This document shows, piece after piece, positions 1-12,649 of a stretch of 64,000 bases of DNA. The stretch lies in the NCBI RefSeq assembly GCF_020497125.1, contig NC_059089.1, positions 27,756,782 through 27,820,781 of the forward strand, written 5' to 3'. The DNA comes from Mauremys mutica. Its lineage: Eukaryota > Chordata > Testudines > Geoemydidae. Below the pieces are notes generated by a model, which had not been told where the DNA came from, did not search any database, and was given only the letters and a program-made list of their open reading frames with translations. The stretch's first letter is position 1. Every line of letters starts with the position of its first letter. The translations under genes and the position numbers were made by a program.

Positions 1-177
1 ACTGCAGGCTCCTCACAATTCATTGCCACCGCAGAGCTTGCCATGCACAACACCAGCTGGGGTGTGGCATGCACCTGACCCAGGAAATGCTCGGTGGCTT
101 CACACAGCAGTGAGGTCAGCAGTTATGTTCCTGTGTGACAGCACAAAACCATCTCTGAGCTGCTCTGTCCTTCACAG
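1..177 (+). other. PBX3: 3' end of PBX3 intron 3
   Basis: This is intron sequence leading into the first visible PBX3 exon. It ends in a pyrimidine-rich stretch (tgctctgtccttcacag) with the acceptor AG at 176-177. No coding sequence is seen here. The upstream PBX3 exons (promoter, start codon, first part of the PBC domain) are outside the window. Confidence 0.85.
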
Positions 178-368
178 GCGTGTAACGAATTCACCACACA
201 CGTGATGAACCTTCTCCGAGAACAGAGTCGGACACGTCCCATTTCTCCCAAGGAGATCGAAAGGATGGTGGGCATCATCCATCGAAAATTCAGCTCCATC
301 CAGATGCAGCTCAAACAAAGCACTTGTGAAGCAGTAATGATTCTGAGATCAAGGTTCCTTGACGCCAG
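178..368 (+). CDS. PBX3: PBX3 exon 4: PBC-B region and start of the homeodomain
   Basis: This 191-bp exon translates from its first base to [20 protein letters not shown] and on to FLDAR, which is the PBC-B part of PBX proteins. That region contacts MEIS/PREP partners and masks nuclear transport signals in the family. The acceptor is ttcacag|GCG and the donor is GCCAG|gtacgtga, leaving two bases (AG) of an arginine codon to be finished by the next exon. The length equals the 191 bp expected for this exon in PBX genes. The exon alone cannot separate PBX1, 2 and 3, because this part is nearly identical among paralogues; the C-terminal exons decide for PBX3. PBX3 is a nuclear DNA-binding cofactor of HOX proteins. 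No lesion is seen. Confidence 0.97.
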
Positions 369-1017
369 GTACGTGAGAGGATAGTTTTGCTGCTGCTTTC
401 ATTCAGACAATGTTTACTGACATGCTCCAGGATGTGTGTTGATTCACCCCGGGCCATGCCTCTGTTCATCCACTCAATGTGTGCTTCGGGAAGGGGAGGT
501 TCCCTGCAGAAAGCTTGCATTGAAATGCTGTGTCTTTTTAACATGTTTAGTATAAGGGTTAAATACTTCAATTCATCTGCCAGAACACATCTCAGAGCTG
601 TACAGGACCCAGGTAAAGGCTGTGACGGGCACCCTGGCAGATATTTGAACAGTTCCAGGGTAAGGTAGCCATGGCGCAGGATGGGTGTTTTAGAAACGTG
701 TCTTGCAAAATATTGAAATCTGGTAAGGCTGAGCCCAGGTTAGGGTCTGTGTCCTTGTTGACTAGACGTGCCTGGTTGATGTTGTTTACAAAGGTCCAGA
801 TTCTGCTGGCCTTGCTCCCACCGGGGTGTCCTTTGGACTTTACCACGTGAAAGGATGACAGACTCAGGCTCTGAACTTGCACCAGCGAAGCTAGTCAGAA
901 CCAGCGTGTGGCAGTCTGGTGGGGTCTCTGGAGTACAGCGCTGCTCCCAGCAGCCAGGGTGCTTCTAAAGCTCTCTGGGTCTTTCCCAGGCCTGGGGAAC
1001 TCTTTCTTTGCTCAGGT

Positions 1018-1262
1018 TTCAGAGGGTTAGCCGTGCTAGTCTGCATCAGGAAAAACAACGAGGAGTCCTTGGGGCACCTTAGAGACTAACAAATTTATTT
1101 GGGCATAAGCTTTCGTGAGCTAGAATCCACTTCATCCGATTCATGGAGTGGAAAATACAGGAGCAGGTATAAATACATGAAAGGATGGGGGATGCTTTAC
1201 CAAGTGGGAGATCAGTCGAACGAGACAATTCAACTGACAGCAGTAATGGTGAGGAAATCCAG
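1018..1262 (-). mobile_element. Penelope-like element 3' tail, copy A
   Basis: Read on the minus strand, this matches the tail of the element at 7176-7710 over about 240 bp. Shared blocks include the 'cgaggagtcctt' segment, 'agagactaacaaattta', the stem-loop at 1103-1140, and 'aggagcaggtataaatacat'. This copy keeps the terminus (cagagggttagccgtg on the + strand) that copy B lacks. The sequence is tail only, with no coding part. The family name rests on the coding remnant in copy B. Limits are approximate. Confidence 0.7.
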
Positions 1263-2354
1263 GGAGTGCTTGATGGCTGCCCAGCATATGCAAGGGGTAG
1301 GACAGTGCATCTGCCTGTCTCTCCATGGAGACACCACCAAGTACTTCAGGGAACAACACCCGGGTGCAGGAGGACAGTGGGTACTTGAGATAGGGTGCGG
1401 CTGGACGGAGGAGCTGAGCAATGCAATGCCTGCTGATCTCGAGTGCCAGCTTTCTCCACACGATGGTGCAACAGCAGAAACAGACAGACTGAAATTACAA
1501 GCAGTTTATGGAAACAATTAGGTTTCTTTTGAACCACAGAGCAGGCTGCATTAGTGACCACAGGTGTCATTCCTTCCTGGAGAGCTGCACTAATGCAGAT
1601 TACAGGAACCTATAGCGATTAGGTTCCCTGAGATGTGTGGTATATGAGAGGAAACTGAGTAAAACCCTCGGAGCCCAAAGTACTGAGCAGAATCCTAGCA
1701 ATGCCTCCCTGTAGCTAGTACCTTGCATCTTACACCTGAAAGCTGTTAGGAGCTAAACAGGAATGAAATAATTTCACTAATGAGAAGGTCACTGGCAGGT
1801 GTGGCGAATTAGGGTAATTACAAACAGTTGGGGAAATGTCTGCAGCCAGGTAAAGCTTGCAGATGCACATTTGAAAGTGATTTCTTTACAAGGAAGGAAG
1901 GTAAACAAGGCCAAATGAGCGGAAGCCCAGTAATGAGATAAACACAGCTCTGGGGAGAGTCTGCCTGCACCAGGGCTTGCTGGAGGGAGTAACAGAGCCA
2001 CGCAGATGGCAGATGGGGCTGAGCGCTGGGGCATTGATGGTCTCCTGCATACTGGCCTGAGGCACTGGCGTTCAGATCGCAAGCAGCCCTGAGGGGAACG
2101 GAACTTTGAAGAAAATGTTCAATGGGTCCTTTCCGAAGATGTGCTGAGAAAAACCACTACGCTGGGTGGAAGGGGAAGCCTGAAGCCGTGCAAATGGTGG
2201 GGTTTGGATTCCTCTGTTCCACAGTCCCCCCTGCACACTGGGAAGGGAGCACAGGGCCTTCTAATCGAGGGGGAAAAGGCCAGTCCAATGTACTGCTCCC
2301 CTGCCTAGTCCTGCTCTCAGCTCACCTTGCTCACATTTCCGGGGTATGGACAGG

Positions 2355-2370
2355 CTGGCGCATGCGCCAG
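2355..2370. promoter_or_regulatory. Perfect 16-bp palindrome containing an NRF1-like core
   Basis: CTGGCGCATGCGCCAG is its own reverse complement and contains GCGCATGCGC, the core of the NRF1 binding site. It carries two CpGs in a CpG-poor intron. A 16-bp perfect palindrome is expected about once in 64 kb by chance, so binding is only a possibility. Confidence 0.3.
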
Positions 2371-3238
2371 GGCAGCACACTTAAGGGGCAAATCTCTCTG
2401 TCTTTCAAGCCCAGGCACTGGAGCAAGGAGACAGAGCTCTGCTTGAGTATTGTGACCTGTGCTGCACACTAGGACTCACTGATGCCATTCAGACATATCC
2501 CATTGTAAGAGATAAGGTGGAGTCAGACCACCCCAGGGAGCACCGTTCTCTTAGTGGGCTGCGCCTAACGTCCCTTCACACGGCCAGGAGCTCTGCTGGG
2601 TGGTGCACAGCAGGGCAGAGGCACCAGCCACGCACTTCCCTGCCCCCTTTGAACCTTGCTCCTCACTGCGCACCCATGGAGGGGCCCTAATGTTCTTGTG
2701 GTTAAGCGGTGAGAGAGTCATTATTCTGTTTTCAGCAACGAGCTGGTAATTACAGGCCAATAGCACCCACTTTCAGATCTGCAACTTCCTGGAGAAGCAG
2801 GTTGGTTCCTGCATGGGAGCCTGGTGCTGCCCCACAGGCTCTGCACTGCCCACCTGTCGGCTCTAGCCATGTTTTGCTTTTCGTTGTATTATTTTTTTCC
2901 CCACTGCACCCATGGCCATGGTATTGGGGTGCCCCAAACAAGGCGTGCCCAGCTAGGGATGAAGTACTGCAAACAGAGACAACGTAGTGACAGGATACTG
3001 AGCAAAAGCTGAATAACTCTGTAGTTCAAATGGTCAAGGAAGGCAAGGCCTGAGAATCGACATGTCATGGCAGTGATTATAAACTCTTCAGCATGGTGCC
3101 GAGAAGAACTTGGAGTGGGTCAGATCATGATGCCAGGGAAGTCAATGGCAAAATTCCCCTTGATGTGACTGGGGAAAGGGGCAGGGCCTGTGTGTATTGT
3201 AACATGCCAGTGAGATACAGTTCTCAGCTGAGTGATAA

Positions 3239-3559
<321 letters not shown>

Positions 3560-4087
3560 TGAGCCCTGTTAAGATTGGAGAATATGACACTACGTAGACA
3601 TGTCTACCCCAGTGATCACTCATGGTTTTGACCAGACACACCTTCCGTAGAATGCTGCTCCTTTCCTTTGAAAGCAAACGGTTCACGGACTTGTGGAGGG
3701 TAGGGGGCAACAGTTGCCTAGGTGCAGGAAGTAGCAAGTGCAGAGCACGCCTGGCTCTGATCAGTGTCTGCTGGCTCTAATGTGTAGGTCTATCGAGATG
3801 GATACTCTTGCTTTGCTGAGTCCCAGCTATGGGAATGAGGGAATTCAGTGGGAAAAGGCAGGTGGCTCTCTACCCATGCAGTGCCTGGCTCTTCTGGGTA
3901 TCTGCCCACCCACATGCCAGTCTGTGCCTTTTCTCTCTCCTCTCAGCTACAGTGGAAGATGCATTCCAATGTCCTTTGAAAGCTCTCCGGGCAATCCAGT
4001 GGTCCTTGCCCAATACCCTCTTTGGTGAACATAAAAGTTAACGTCTCTGAAACATACATGTAAAAAGGTGGCAGATAGACGGGAAAT

Positions 4088-4190
4088 GTGATTGTAAGCT
4101 CTTTGGGGCAGGGAGCATGACTTTCTTTTGGGCCTATTAAGGGCCTGGCTTACTTTAGGGTGCAGTAAAATGAATAAATACAATTAATGC
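4088..4190 (+). repeat. MIR/CORE-SINE-type tail fragment
   Basis: The string gattgtaagctctttggggc followed by a 'cctggc' block and an A-rich end with aataaata is the usual tail of old amniote CORE-SINEs. The tRNA-like head is missing. The family is recognised by pattern only. Confidence 0.5.
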
Positions 4191-6584
4191 CTGTAAGCAG
4201 CTATTCAGCATTACATCATATGCAATCTGTGCATGCCAATCAGATCCTTAGATGGTTCGTCTCTCATTGTCAGCTATACATTCATTAAAACGGAACGTTA
4301 ATTCAGTGAAAGGCCAGTTTATTGATAAATAAATAATTATTTTTATGGATCAGCTTTTCTCTGATTTGTTGAAGCCTTTAAGAAGCCCTGTCAGAATACA
4401 ACTTTTCAACCACAGGACAGTGACAATTATTGCTGCATTGCAGCTAAGTGTATTAGGCAAAGTGATTCCCTCCGTTCAGTCAGTTGGTCTGTCAGCAACG
4501 TCATGCAATAAAATAGGGGACCGGAAACAGTGTCTCCTGCCCCAGAAACAAATACCTCTGCTGTGCCAGGATTCTGCTTCCTAGACAAGCCAGACTGTAT
4601 CTAACCGCTCGAGACTGTTCTCCTGCAATGACTTTCCAGGCATGGACACACTGTCACACTGAGCTTTCATTTACTCTTCACTGCACCAGCCATTTTAAAA
4701 AGAAAAGTAATACTTTGCATTTTTTGTATGGCATGTACATTTGGCAGAGTGCCAGAATCCTCTCAGCAAGGCTGGCCCCTGTATTTTGGGAAAGTTGGGA
4801 CTTGGCTCTCAGGAAAGTAAGTGAAACAATAGTTTCTAAATTTTACAGCAAGTCTGTCTCTTACTACTGAAGGCTGAGATGCCAATTCCCTCTAGTTCCA
4901 ATCAGCTTTGCTTATCAATATTTCAAGTCATTATAAATTTAAAGGAGCAATGCCTGAGGTTAATGTGTTAAGTATTAATGATTGCAGGCTCCGGAATTGG
5001 CATTATTAGTGACATAACCTCTGGATCAACCTTTAGCTTTATAATTAAGACACGATTTGAGATTTAGTTTACAGGTCTCCAGTGAAACTGTGGCATTTTC
5101 AGGTGCTTTATGGTAGATTTAAGTAGGAACCTAGTCTAAAAAACCCCACCCAACTCTATAATGTGTAGTAATTCTTAGTTGACTTTGGATACAGCAGAAG
5201 AAATCCAAGACTCAGAAAACCACATTACTAGCCTTTGTCTTTGTCCCCGTTTTCCTCTGAAAACTTTCTAAATTAAGGAAAACTTGACCCTGCCGGCGTC
5301 TGTAGAAAGACTCTTCGGGTTCTCATTTCCCCGTCCTTGTTCTCTGACCCTGCACAGCTGCCGAGAGCCCTGCATGCTTCTAAACCAGCGAAGTTCTGCT
5401 GTGTGATGGCAAGAGACATGCATGCGCTGTGTTTCCTCTGTGTGCCATGGAGCAGGACTGTGTGGGACCCCCAACACCAAACCCATTCACTCAGGCATAG
5501 CACAGGACTGGGATTTGCCCCTGGGTTATTTCCTGGCATCAAAATACTGAATGGCTAATTGCTGATTTTAGCATCACTCTGCAGATCTCCACTGGAGCCT
5601 GTTGCCTTGGCTCCACTGGACAAACTAAATGCCATGGGGCATGTGGAACTTGTACTCCACTTGGTTTGGAGTCCAAAAGTTTGCTACTAGTCTCAGGCCT
5701 TCTGGCTCCGAAGGCAGCGTAGGCTAGTGCCAGTGATATAAACTAATTAGACTTTGTAAGTAAGAATCAGTTTTAAAAATCTATTAACATAAGCAGAAGC
5801 CAGGGAAACGGGTAGTGAGAGGCGCACCAGCTATTGATTATCAAGTTTCAGAGACTATTTCTGCTAACCATCAGGGTTTCTTCAGCTCTGTTCGCAGAAA
5901 TGGTGACAGACATTGGGGTGCAGAGGTGGCAGATTTGTTAAAGAGCTAGGGTGTGTCCGTGCAAGACTGGAGAACTGCGTATGGTGGCAGAGGAGTTAAT
6001 GTGCCCAGAACAAGGGAAGTGGGTTTGAGAAGACTGGACACCCCTGCGGCAGATGAAGGGCTCAGTCTAGGGAATGTCCTTGTCTCAAACCGAAAGGAAA
6101 CGAGGCGCTTGGGAAGCCATTCGCTGACTGGTTCTGTGTTAAAAGATTCGATTGCTTTGCTTTTTCTTGTTTTTAATTGGAAAAGGGCTTTTGTTAAGAT
6201 TTAACAGAATCCTGTGCAAACTAAAATATAAAACCAATACGTAGCCCCCCAAATGCGGGGGCAATGGTGGCCTAGAACCTGAAGCTAGGTCTGTCTACTG
6301 GATGTTTTATACTAGCAGGCATCAGTTGCTCCTCTAACCCGTTAGGAAGCCTGGCTGGATTTGAGCATAGCTTGTGCCTTGGCCCATTTGGTGTCTTCTG
6401 TAACGCTGTTTGAATAGAGCTGAGCTTGGAGAAGCCCATGGGAACTTTGCCTTTGCCGTCAGTAGTTTCAGGATTGGGGCCCCGGTCAGCAGTTAGAGCC
6501 TGCTGAGTTTAGCATAAATGGGGAGGAAAATGCTCCCAACAGTGGAAGTTTTTCATTTGAAACCTTGCAATCCTGGGATTGGGG

Positions 6585-6633
6585 GTGTGTGTGTCTGTGT
6601 CTGTGTCTGTGTCTGTGTGTGTGTCTCTCTCTC
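6585..6633 (+). repeat. (TG)n/(TCTG)n microsatellite
   Basis: Alternating gtgtgt and tctgtg units end in a short (TC)n run. It is a simple repeat and likely to vary in length. Confidence 0.9.
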
Positions 6634-7175
6634 TAACGTTCCTGAGCTCTTTGCAGATCTACTGCCCAGGTACAAAGGAAGATGTGGTGGATGTTGTATC
6701 CTTAGATTTTCAAAGGCATTTGGTAGGATAATTCACTCTGGGCCTGATCCAAAGCTCACTCAAGTCAATTGAAGGTCCCCTATTGACTACAGTGGGTTTT
6801 GCTTTGCGAGCTAGAGCAGCAAGGAAAGGATAACACTGGGATTAGAAGTACATTAACATCGTTCATAATACGTTGTCTAAATGGCAGTTTTTCTAACTGG
6901 AGGAATGTTCATGGTACACTGGATCGTGTACTGTGGGGCCTCTCTTCTGTGAAGTTATGGATGGGTCAGATTAGAATATCAGATGCAAGAGATTAATGCT
7001 TTAGGATGAAACAAAAGCAGAGGTCCAGAAGGTGTCATTAAAAAGCATGGAAGCCACTATTGTAGCTACGCTTCTGGTTCCGTAGAATTAGCAGGATCTT
7101 TCTATGTGGGGTCCTGCAATGGCGGCTCCCAGCAGGGCAGGACGGCGGGTGGGAATGGAGACCTGTAGACATAGT

Positions 7176-7710
7176 AAAAAAAACGAGGAGTCCTTGTGGC
7201 ACCGTAGAGACTAACAAATTTATTAGGGCATAAGCTTTCGTGGGCTAAAACCCACTTCATCAGATGCATGGAATGGAAAATACAGGAGCAGGTATAAATA
7301 CATGAAAGGATGGGAGTTGCTTTACCAAGTGTGAGGTCAGTCTAACGAGATAAATCAATTAACAGCAGGATACCAAGTGAGGAAAAATAACTTTTGAAGT
7401 GGTACGAAAGTGGCCCATTACAGACAGTTGACAAGAAGGTGTGAGTAACAGTAGGGAGAAATTAGTGTTGGGGAAATTAAGTTTAGGTTTTGTAATGACC
7501 CAACCACTCCCAGTCTTTATTCAGGCCTAATCTGATGGTATCGAGTTTGCAAATTAATTCCAGTTCTGTAGCTTCACGTTGGAGTCTGGTTTTGAAGTTT
7601 TTTTGTTGAAAAATTGCCGCTTTTAGGTCTGTTTTTGAGTGACCAGAGAGACTGAAGTGTTCTCCTCCTGGTTTTTGAATGCTATGATTCCTGATGTTAG
7701 ATTTTGGCTA
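7176..7710 (-). mobile_element. Penelope-like element, 5'-truncated, copy B
   Basis: Read on the minus strand, the element has a coding remnant (7483-7707), then about 230 bp of non-coding sequence, then the stem-loop at 7226-7266 and the conserved tail (ttgttagtctctacggtgcc) ending in an A-rich run near 7176. The stem-loop contains CTGATGA, a 6-bp stem and GAAA, the core strings of a hammerhead ribozyme, which are known from Penelope-like retroelements. The reverse transcriptase and most of the GIY-YIG domain are absent, so it cannot move by itself. The 5' limit is approximate. Confidence 0.7.
7483..7707 (-). pseudogene. C-terminal remnant of a Penelope-like ORF (GIY-YIG end)
   Basis: On the minus strand, 74 codons run without a stop from 7707 to a TAA at 7483-7485; a TAG lies just upstream and no start codon is used. 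The translation contains GGEHFSLSGHSKTDL, resembling the H-F...H segment near the end of the GIY-YIG endonuclease region in Penelope-like proteins, and ends LGLNKDWEWLGHYKT. Catalytic residues of the nuclease and the whole reverse transcriptase lie upstream in an intact element and are missing here. Assignment to this family is from remembered pattern and should be confirmed by a protein search. It is a dead fragment within PBX3 intron 5, antisense to the gene. Confidence 0.6.
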
Positions 7711-9479
7711 CCACTGAAACCTATAGAAACAGTGTCTCTGTGTTTCAGTGATGGCAGTTATGTTCCCGATAAAGAGTTAATCAGCTTCTGGGAGTGAGAT
7801 TTTTTTTGTAGGGGATGATTTAGCTCAGATGTGGAAAATGGAGTTTAATAAGGAAATATAAAACCAGTGGCCTGCAGAGAATAAACCCAAATAGAGAGAA
7901 TGCAACTCCAAGGACCCGCCATTCGGGACAGTGAACAGACAGGGACTGTAGAATGGGTGAGAGACCATCCCTGAAGCCATCTGCACAGAGTGTGGCTTTA
8001 GTAACAGTGGCCAATGAGATACTGGTCTGCATCGGCAGAGGAAATGACTATGATTGGGAGCACAAGATCTGGCTGGACCTCACCTGAGTGAGCCCTGCAC
8101 TTGGGGGAATATTTCTGTTGGCAGATATTATTGCCATAAGCAGGGTGCAGCATAGGGCCACAGATGGGGCGGCAGGTTTAATCCGTGTTGAAAGTCTGCC
8201 CAGGTTGGGTTTATTTTCACTGGGATACGAACAGGGAGCCTGAAGTAGAGAGGGAGACACTGCTCTTGTGGAAGGCAGCAAAAGCCAGAGGATGCATCCA
8301 GAAATCCAGGGTAAACTTGGCAATCCATTTAGCAAACTAGAAAGAGTAGCACACCCACGGGATAAGCAATGGCATCAAAGGAAGTGACTGAATGGGTCTG
8401 AGAGGCCTCCTGACCATTTTATGGGAAGAGGGGAGTTGAAATAACTGGAGATTGGGTTGAGATAAACAAAGATCACAGGCCTGTGGGGACCAGAGATCTT
8501 CCCTTGACCAGGAATCTGTGTCCCCTTAAATGAAAAGCAAATGCCACATTGCAGGAAGAATCCCTTGGTTTTTTCCAGCAGCTGAGAGAGGAGCTATTTT
8601 CAAGTAATGGGAGAGTGAATCTCATGAGAGTCAGAAGTTTGGTTTGGATGCTAATCCAGACCTCTTGAGTCTGCAGACCAGCTGGAAATGTCACAGGGCT
8701 TTGCTGCAAACCTTCTGAGCACCCTTGAGTCTGGTCATTAGAAGGGCACCAAGAGACCCGTACTCTCAGTACTGCCCGCGCCTAGGAAGTGCGGGTGGTG
8801 GCGGGGAATGAAAAATAAATGTTAGAAATCAGCTTTGATTGTACACAGCCGGGTTCAGCCACTGCTTGTAACCTCCCCCACTGACAGTCCCCTGTAGCTC
8901 TTCCTCGGGAATGCCGTGGGCGGGTTCCAGGGTCCGGGAGAGAAAGGAACATTTTCTCACTTAAACATTTAATTCAAAGTTCGACGCTGCCCCTTTCAGC
9001 AAGTAACTCCCCGGACTGCGCTGCTCGCTGTAAATCATGCGGCTGGTGGAGCTTACCTGAGCGGCAAAAACAGTGGATTAGGCTCCCAGATACATTTAGG
9101 TGCAGATGGGAGATAAATGGTTTCAGGTTTGAAATCAGTGTATAAAATAATATGTAGAGCAAGTTTTTCAAGAAATACATAAATACAAAAATGAAATTGT
9201 ATTAGCTGTTAGTATTCATAGTTCAAGAGTGTGGGAAAGGTAATTTAGGAAAAAGTGTCCTTAGCAGAGAATCTCGTCAGCTGTAATTTAGAACTATCTG
9301 ATCAGCATATGTTTAGGGGAGATAAACGATCATCTGTTCTTTACCTATGCTGGCTGCAAAGCCGATGTGCTATACTTTTCAGATGAGCCTCTTTCAGGTG
9401 TCATGAACGCCAATCAGTCTATCAGACACACTGTAGAAAGGGCATAGTCGTTGGCAAAAGCAGGTCAGTGGATTATGGC

Positions 9480-10165
9480 AGTAAAATTTTTTACTGCTTC
9501 AAACAAAAGAAAAATATGCTTGACAAGAATGTATATTTGAAATAAAAACGGAATCAGTGTAAATACAAAGGAATTGAAAGCCAGCTTTTGTATTCTGTTT
9601 GCAAAAAATAAAATAAAATAAAAATCTTTTAAAACACATTACAATTAAGAGCCAGGGTTTTATGGACTCTTATCCCTGCCTTCAAATTGGATGCAAATAA
9701 ATGTAAATAAAAAAAGGTGAATTTGAAAAAAGAGTTTCTAGAGGTAGAAATATGAAACTATTAACCATGCAACATGCACCATAAATACTCCACATATCAT
9801 TTCAAAATTTCATAATCCGTTACATTTAATTAGGCACAGTACATGAAGTGTGCACTGCCAATAAGCACGTGGAAACACAATGGAAAATATTTCGTGCTTT
9901 GTGGTGCATAAATGTTCAGTTTACTAATTTCAGTAATGACACTTCACTGTCAGCTGCTTCTTTCACAGAACAAACGCTGACCTGTCCTGTGGAAATAGCA
10001 TGTGCAGGCCCACGCTGTACCAAACCCTGCAGTTATGCATCTTGATGATTTAAGTAATAATTTATTGTCTTTTTTATTTAACATTGTAATTAACATGATA
10101 AATAAGTGCAACAGTATTGTTTGAAATGTAATATACAATTAAGCCCACTTAATTAATTGGCCTTC
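9480..10165 (+). promoter_or_regulatory. AT-rich repeat-poor block in intron 5 (candidate conserved element)
   Basis: The stretch is AT-rich with many homeodomain-type cores (TAATTA, TTAATTAATTGG, ATTTAATTAGG), and no transposon is recognised except an (AAAAT)n-like run near 9605-9630. Such blocks in introns of developmental homeobox genes are often conserved enhancers. Conservation cannot be judged from one sequence, so this is only a candidate. Confidence 0.25.
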
Positions 10166-10524
10166 CGTGATCAGGAGGAGAAAAATGTTCATTGTTTTTT
10201 TTTATGTGAAGAGAGAGTTTGTTTTAATGAAAAATGTGCTGCTAAGTAGCTTATGTTTGAGACAACTTGCAACAGTTTGGGAAACTGCAAAGTCTGGAGA
10301 GCCAGGAGGTGCTAGGTTCCCAACCTGCTGCTTCACTAGCCACCCGGGCACCCCAGCCTGAGAACATTTGTTTTTGGTTTGTATCACTTCTCTGCTGGCC
10401 CTCAGCCAGGTCTCGAGAGCTCACCATTTGAGAAGCACATCCTCTGCTTCAGAGCTTGGTGTTTCTTCATGATTACTTCATTCTCTAATAATATCATCTG
10501 GCCCTACAGCTGCAGATTCCAGAG

Positions 10525-10680
10525 GAGTCCGGCGCCATTATCCCCATTTTTGAGATGGTGAAACTGAGAGGCACAGAGGGGAAATGACCTGCCCAGTCAC
10601 GCAGCAGGCCAATGGCACAGGCAAAACTAGAACGCAGGTCTCCTGAATACCAGTCTGGTGCACAATCTGGCTGGCCACAC
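10525..10680 (-). repeat. MIR SINE, reverse orientation
   Basis: The series 'attatccccattttt', 'gaaactgagaggcacagag', 'gacctgcccagtcacgcagc' follows the order of the MIR consensus read on the minus strand. It is a diverged, ancient copy. Confidence 0.7.
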
Positions 10681-11304
10681 AACTTTACCAGGCATGGAGG
10701 GGAGGGCAGGTCTGCAGCCCCCCCTCACATTGTCCCCTGTGGAGGGGGAACAGAGGACAGGGTTCACCCACCTGCTCAGCCGAGAGGTTCTCTCATCTTA
10801 AACTGAAATGTTTACTGATCTCCCTGTATCACGGGCACCTCCAGCACTGGGTGCCCACCTGTATGGACAGACACCCTCACGTGGCATTGGAGTATCCGCT
10901 GTTCTGAGTGCAGGGAGATAAGGAAGCCATTTGTGTCACGTGGAGCAGTGAATGGGAATTTTTAATGGTCTCACTGGATAGGAAAACCTTCATTCCCTTA
11001 CTGGAAACAATTTCATACATGTCATGGGATTCTCCTCCCTGGGTCAGTGATTCCCGGGTACCACAGCACAGATCCAAAGTGCTCAAACTTTCCTCTGTTC
11101 CTAATATCCACTGACATGTTTGTCCATGAGTCACTGTCAGGCCTTTCAAGCAAACTTTGAATGAATGTTTCCTGTAGCAGGTGGCTGCTTTTTTGAAAGT
11201 GCCTCCCCCTCCTCCAAACAGGCTGAGACAGGGAGCATGAGACTGCAGTCAGGGCTGTATTAAGGCATAGCTACTCTTGAGGGGGCCACTTAGGAATCTG
11301 GGGC

Positions 11305-11400
11305 AAAAATTGGTCCTGCTAGTGAAGGCAGGGGCTGGACTCGATGACCTTTCGAGGTCCCTTCCAGTTCTAGGAGATTGGTATCTCTCCAATTATTACC
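11305..11400 (+). mobile_element. CR1 LINE 3' end fragment
   Basis: The string ggggctggactcgatgacct followed by 'tcgaggtcccttccagttct' is the typical CR1 3' untranslated end. Only the tail is present and it is diverged from the CR1 copy at 55.7-58.4 kb. Confidence 0.75.
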
Positions 11401-12199
11401 TTGTTTTATTACCTTATGCCCACGAGTAGGGCCCCAGCTCCAGGAGTCAAGTGATTATGTTAGAATCTCAGATGTCATGTGACAAAATGAAGAGAGGCTC
11501 TAGCCGTCATGTTTGTAAAGAAAAGCTTGAAAACACCAAGGGTAACTGATGCAGAGACGTCTGCCTGAGTCTGAAGACTGCCTGAAACTATAGCTCTGCG
11601 AGGTGTGAACTGCTGCATGGGTGTCCACTCCAAAGCCTCCTGCCACCCGCTGACCACCACGGTTCCAGTGAGAGCCTGGTGTGGGGCTACCCAGGTGGAG
11701 TCACAGCAGATCCCACGCTGGGGTGTGCTGCAGCCCCAGGTAGCTGTGATTTCCCTAGCTTGCTGCCAGGCCTGACTTTATGCAGTGTGCTGTGGACAAC
11801 TGATGCTGCCACTGGGGGCTCTCTCTTGGTCAGTGCTGGAGTTCTGCTTCCAGGGATCACCTGCCAGATTTCTGGTGGTGCCCACTCTCTGCTGCTCCTA
11901 CTACCAGCCTCCAAGGGTTCAGCTGCAGGTCAGTGTTTTCCAACCTCTCCTATATCCAGACCCTGCTCCAGCGGGAGCTGGAAAGCAGCCCAGGTGTGCT
12001 AGGAAAAGCTGCAGCCAGGAGGGACCCCACGCAGGGGTGCAGCCTCTGTGGCACGTGCTTTCCCATGGGGTAGGAGGCAGATAGTCACTGAGCTGGAGGG
12101 AGAAGAGTCAAACCCTGATTCCGCGGGAGCTGCAGGTACTCAAGCTCCAAGTGAACCCTGGGAATAACAGAACTCACAGACAAACACGAGCACCAGGAA

Positions 12200-12283
12200 G
12201 CCGGCTACGAGAGAGCCCTGGCCGGCTACGAGAGAGCCCTGGCCGGCTACGAGAGAGCCCTGGCCGGCTACGAGAGAGCCCTG
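12200..12283 (+). repeat. Four perfect tandem copies of a 21-bp unit
   Basis: The units start at 12200, 12221, 12242 and 12263 and appear identical. In one frame each unit reads AGYERAL, and this frame stays open on both sides from a stop near 12151 to about 12470, without a start codon or clear splice sites. The unit identity suggests recent expansion. I do not recognise a protein with this repeat. Confidence 0.9.
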
Positions 12284-12649
12284 GCATCCGCCACCACCAA
12301 GGGCCTGCCTGGAGACCATGAAATCACAGCAGCTGGAGGCAAGTGGGAGCAGGGCCCTATTATCGACACGCTCAGAGCTGATGTGCTCACTTGCTCACCC
12401 CCCGGGACCCTCCCTTGTTCTGTCCACATGTTTGTTTGTCCCTGTGTGGCCAAGAGGTTGGGTTATTAACATCTCTAGCCTGCAAGTGCCTGACTCCACT
12501 ACAGCTCAACTGCAAATCTATTTGGTGAAGGGTTTTCTAAAACAATCCATGGGTGGGCTTGGTGAGATATATACAGGAATTCTGATCTTAGTGTCAGAAA
12601 CAGACTTTTCCGGGGGTGACCGGTGAAACCCTAACCCAAGTGTTGAGCA

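Noticed and set aside
1099..1521. 140-codon open frame in PBX3 intron 4
   Set aside because: It begins inside the Penelope-like tail on the wrong strand and shows no domain; other frames are open over the same bases.
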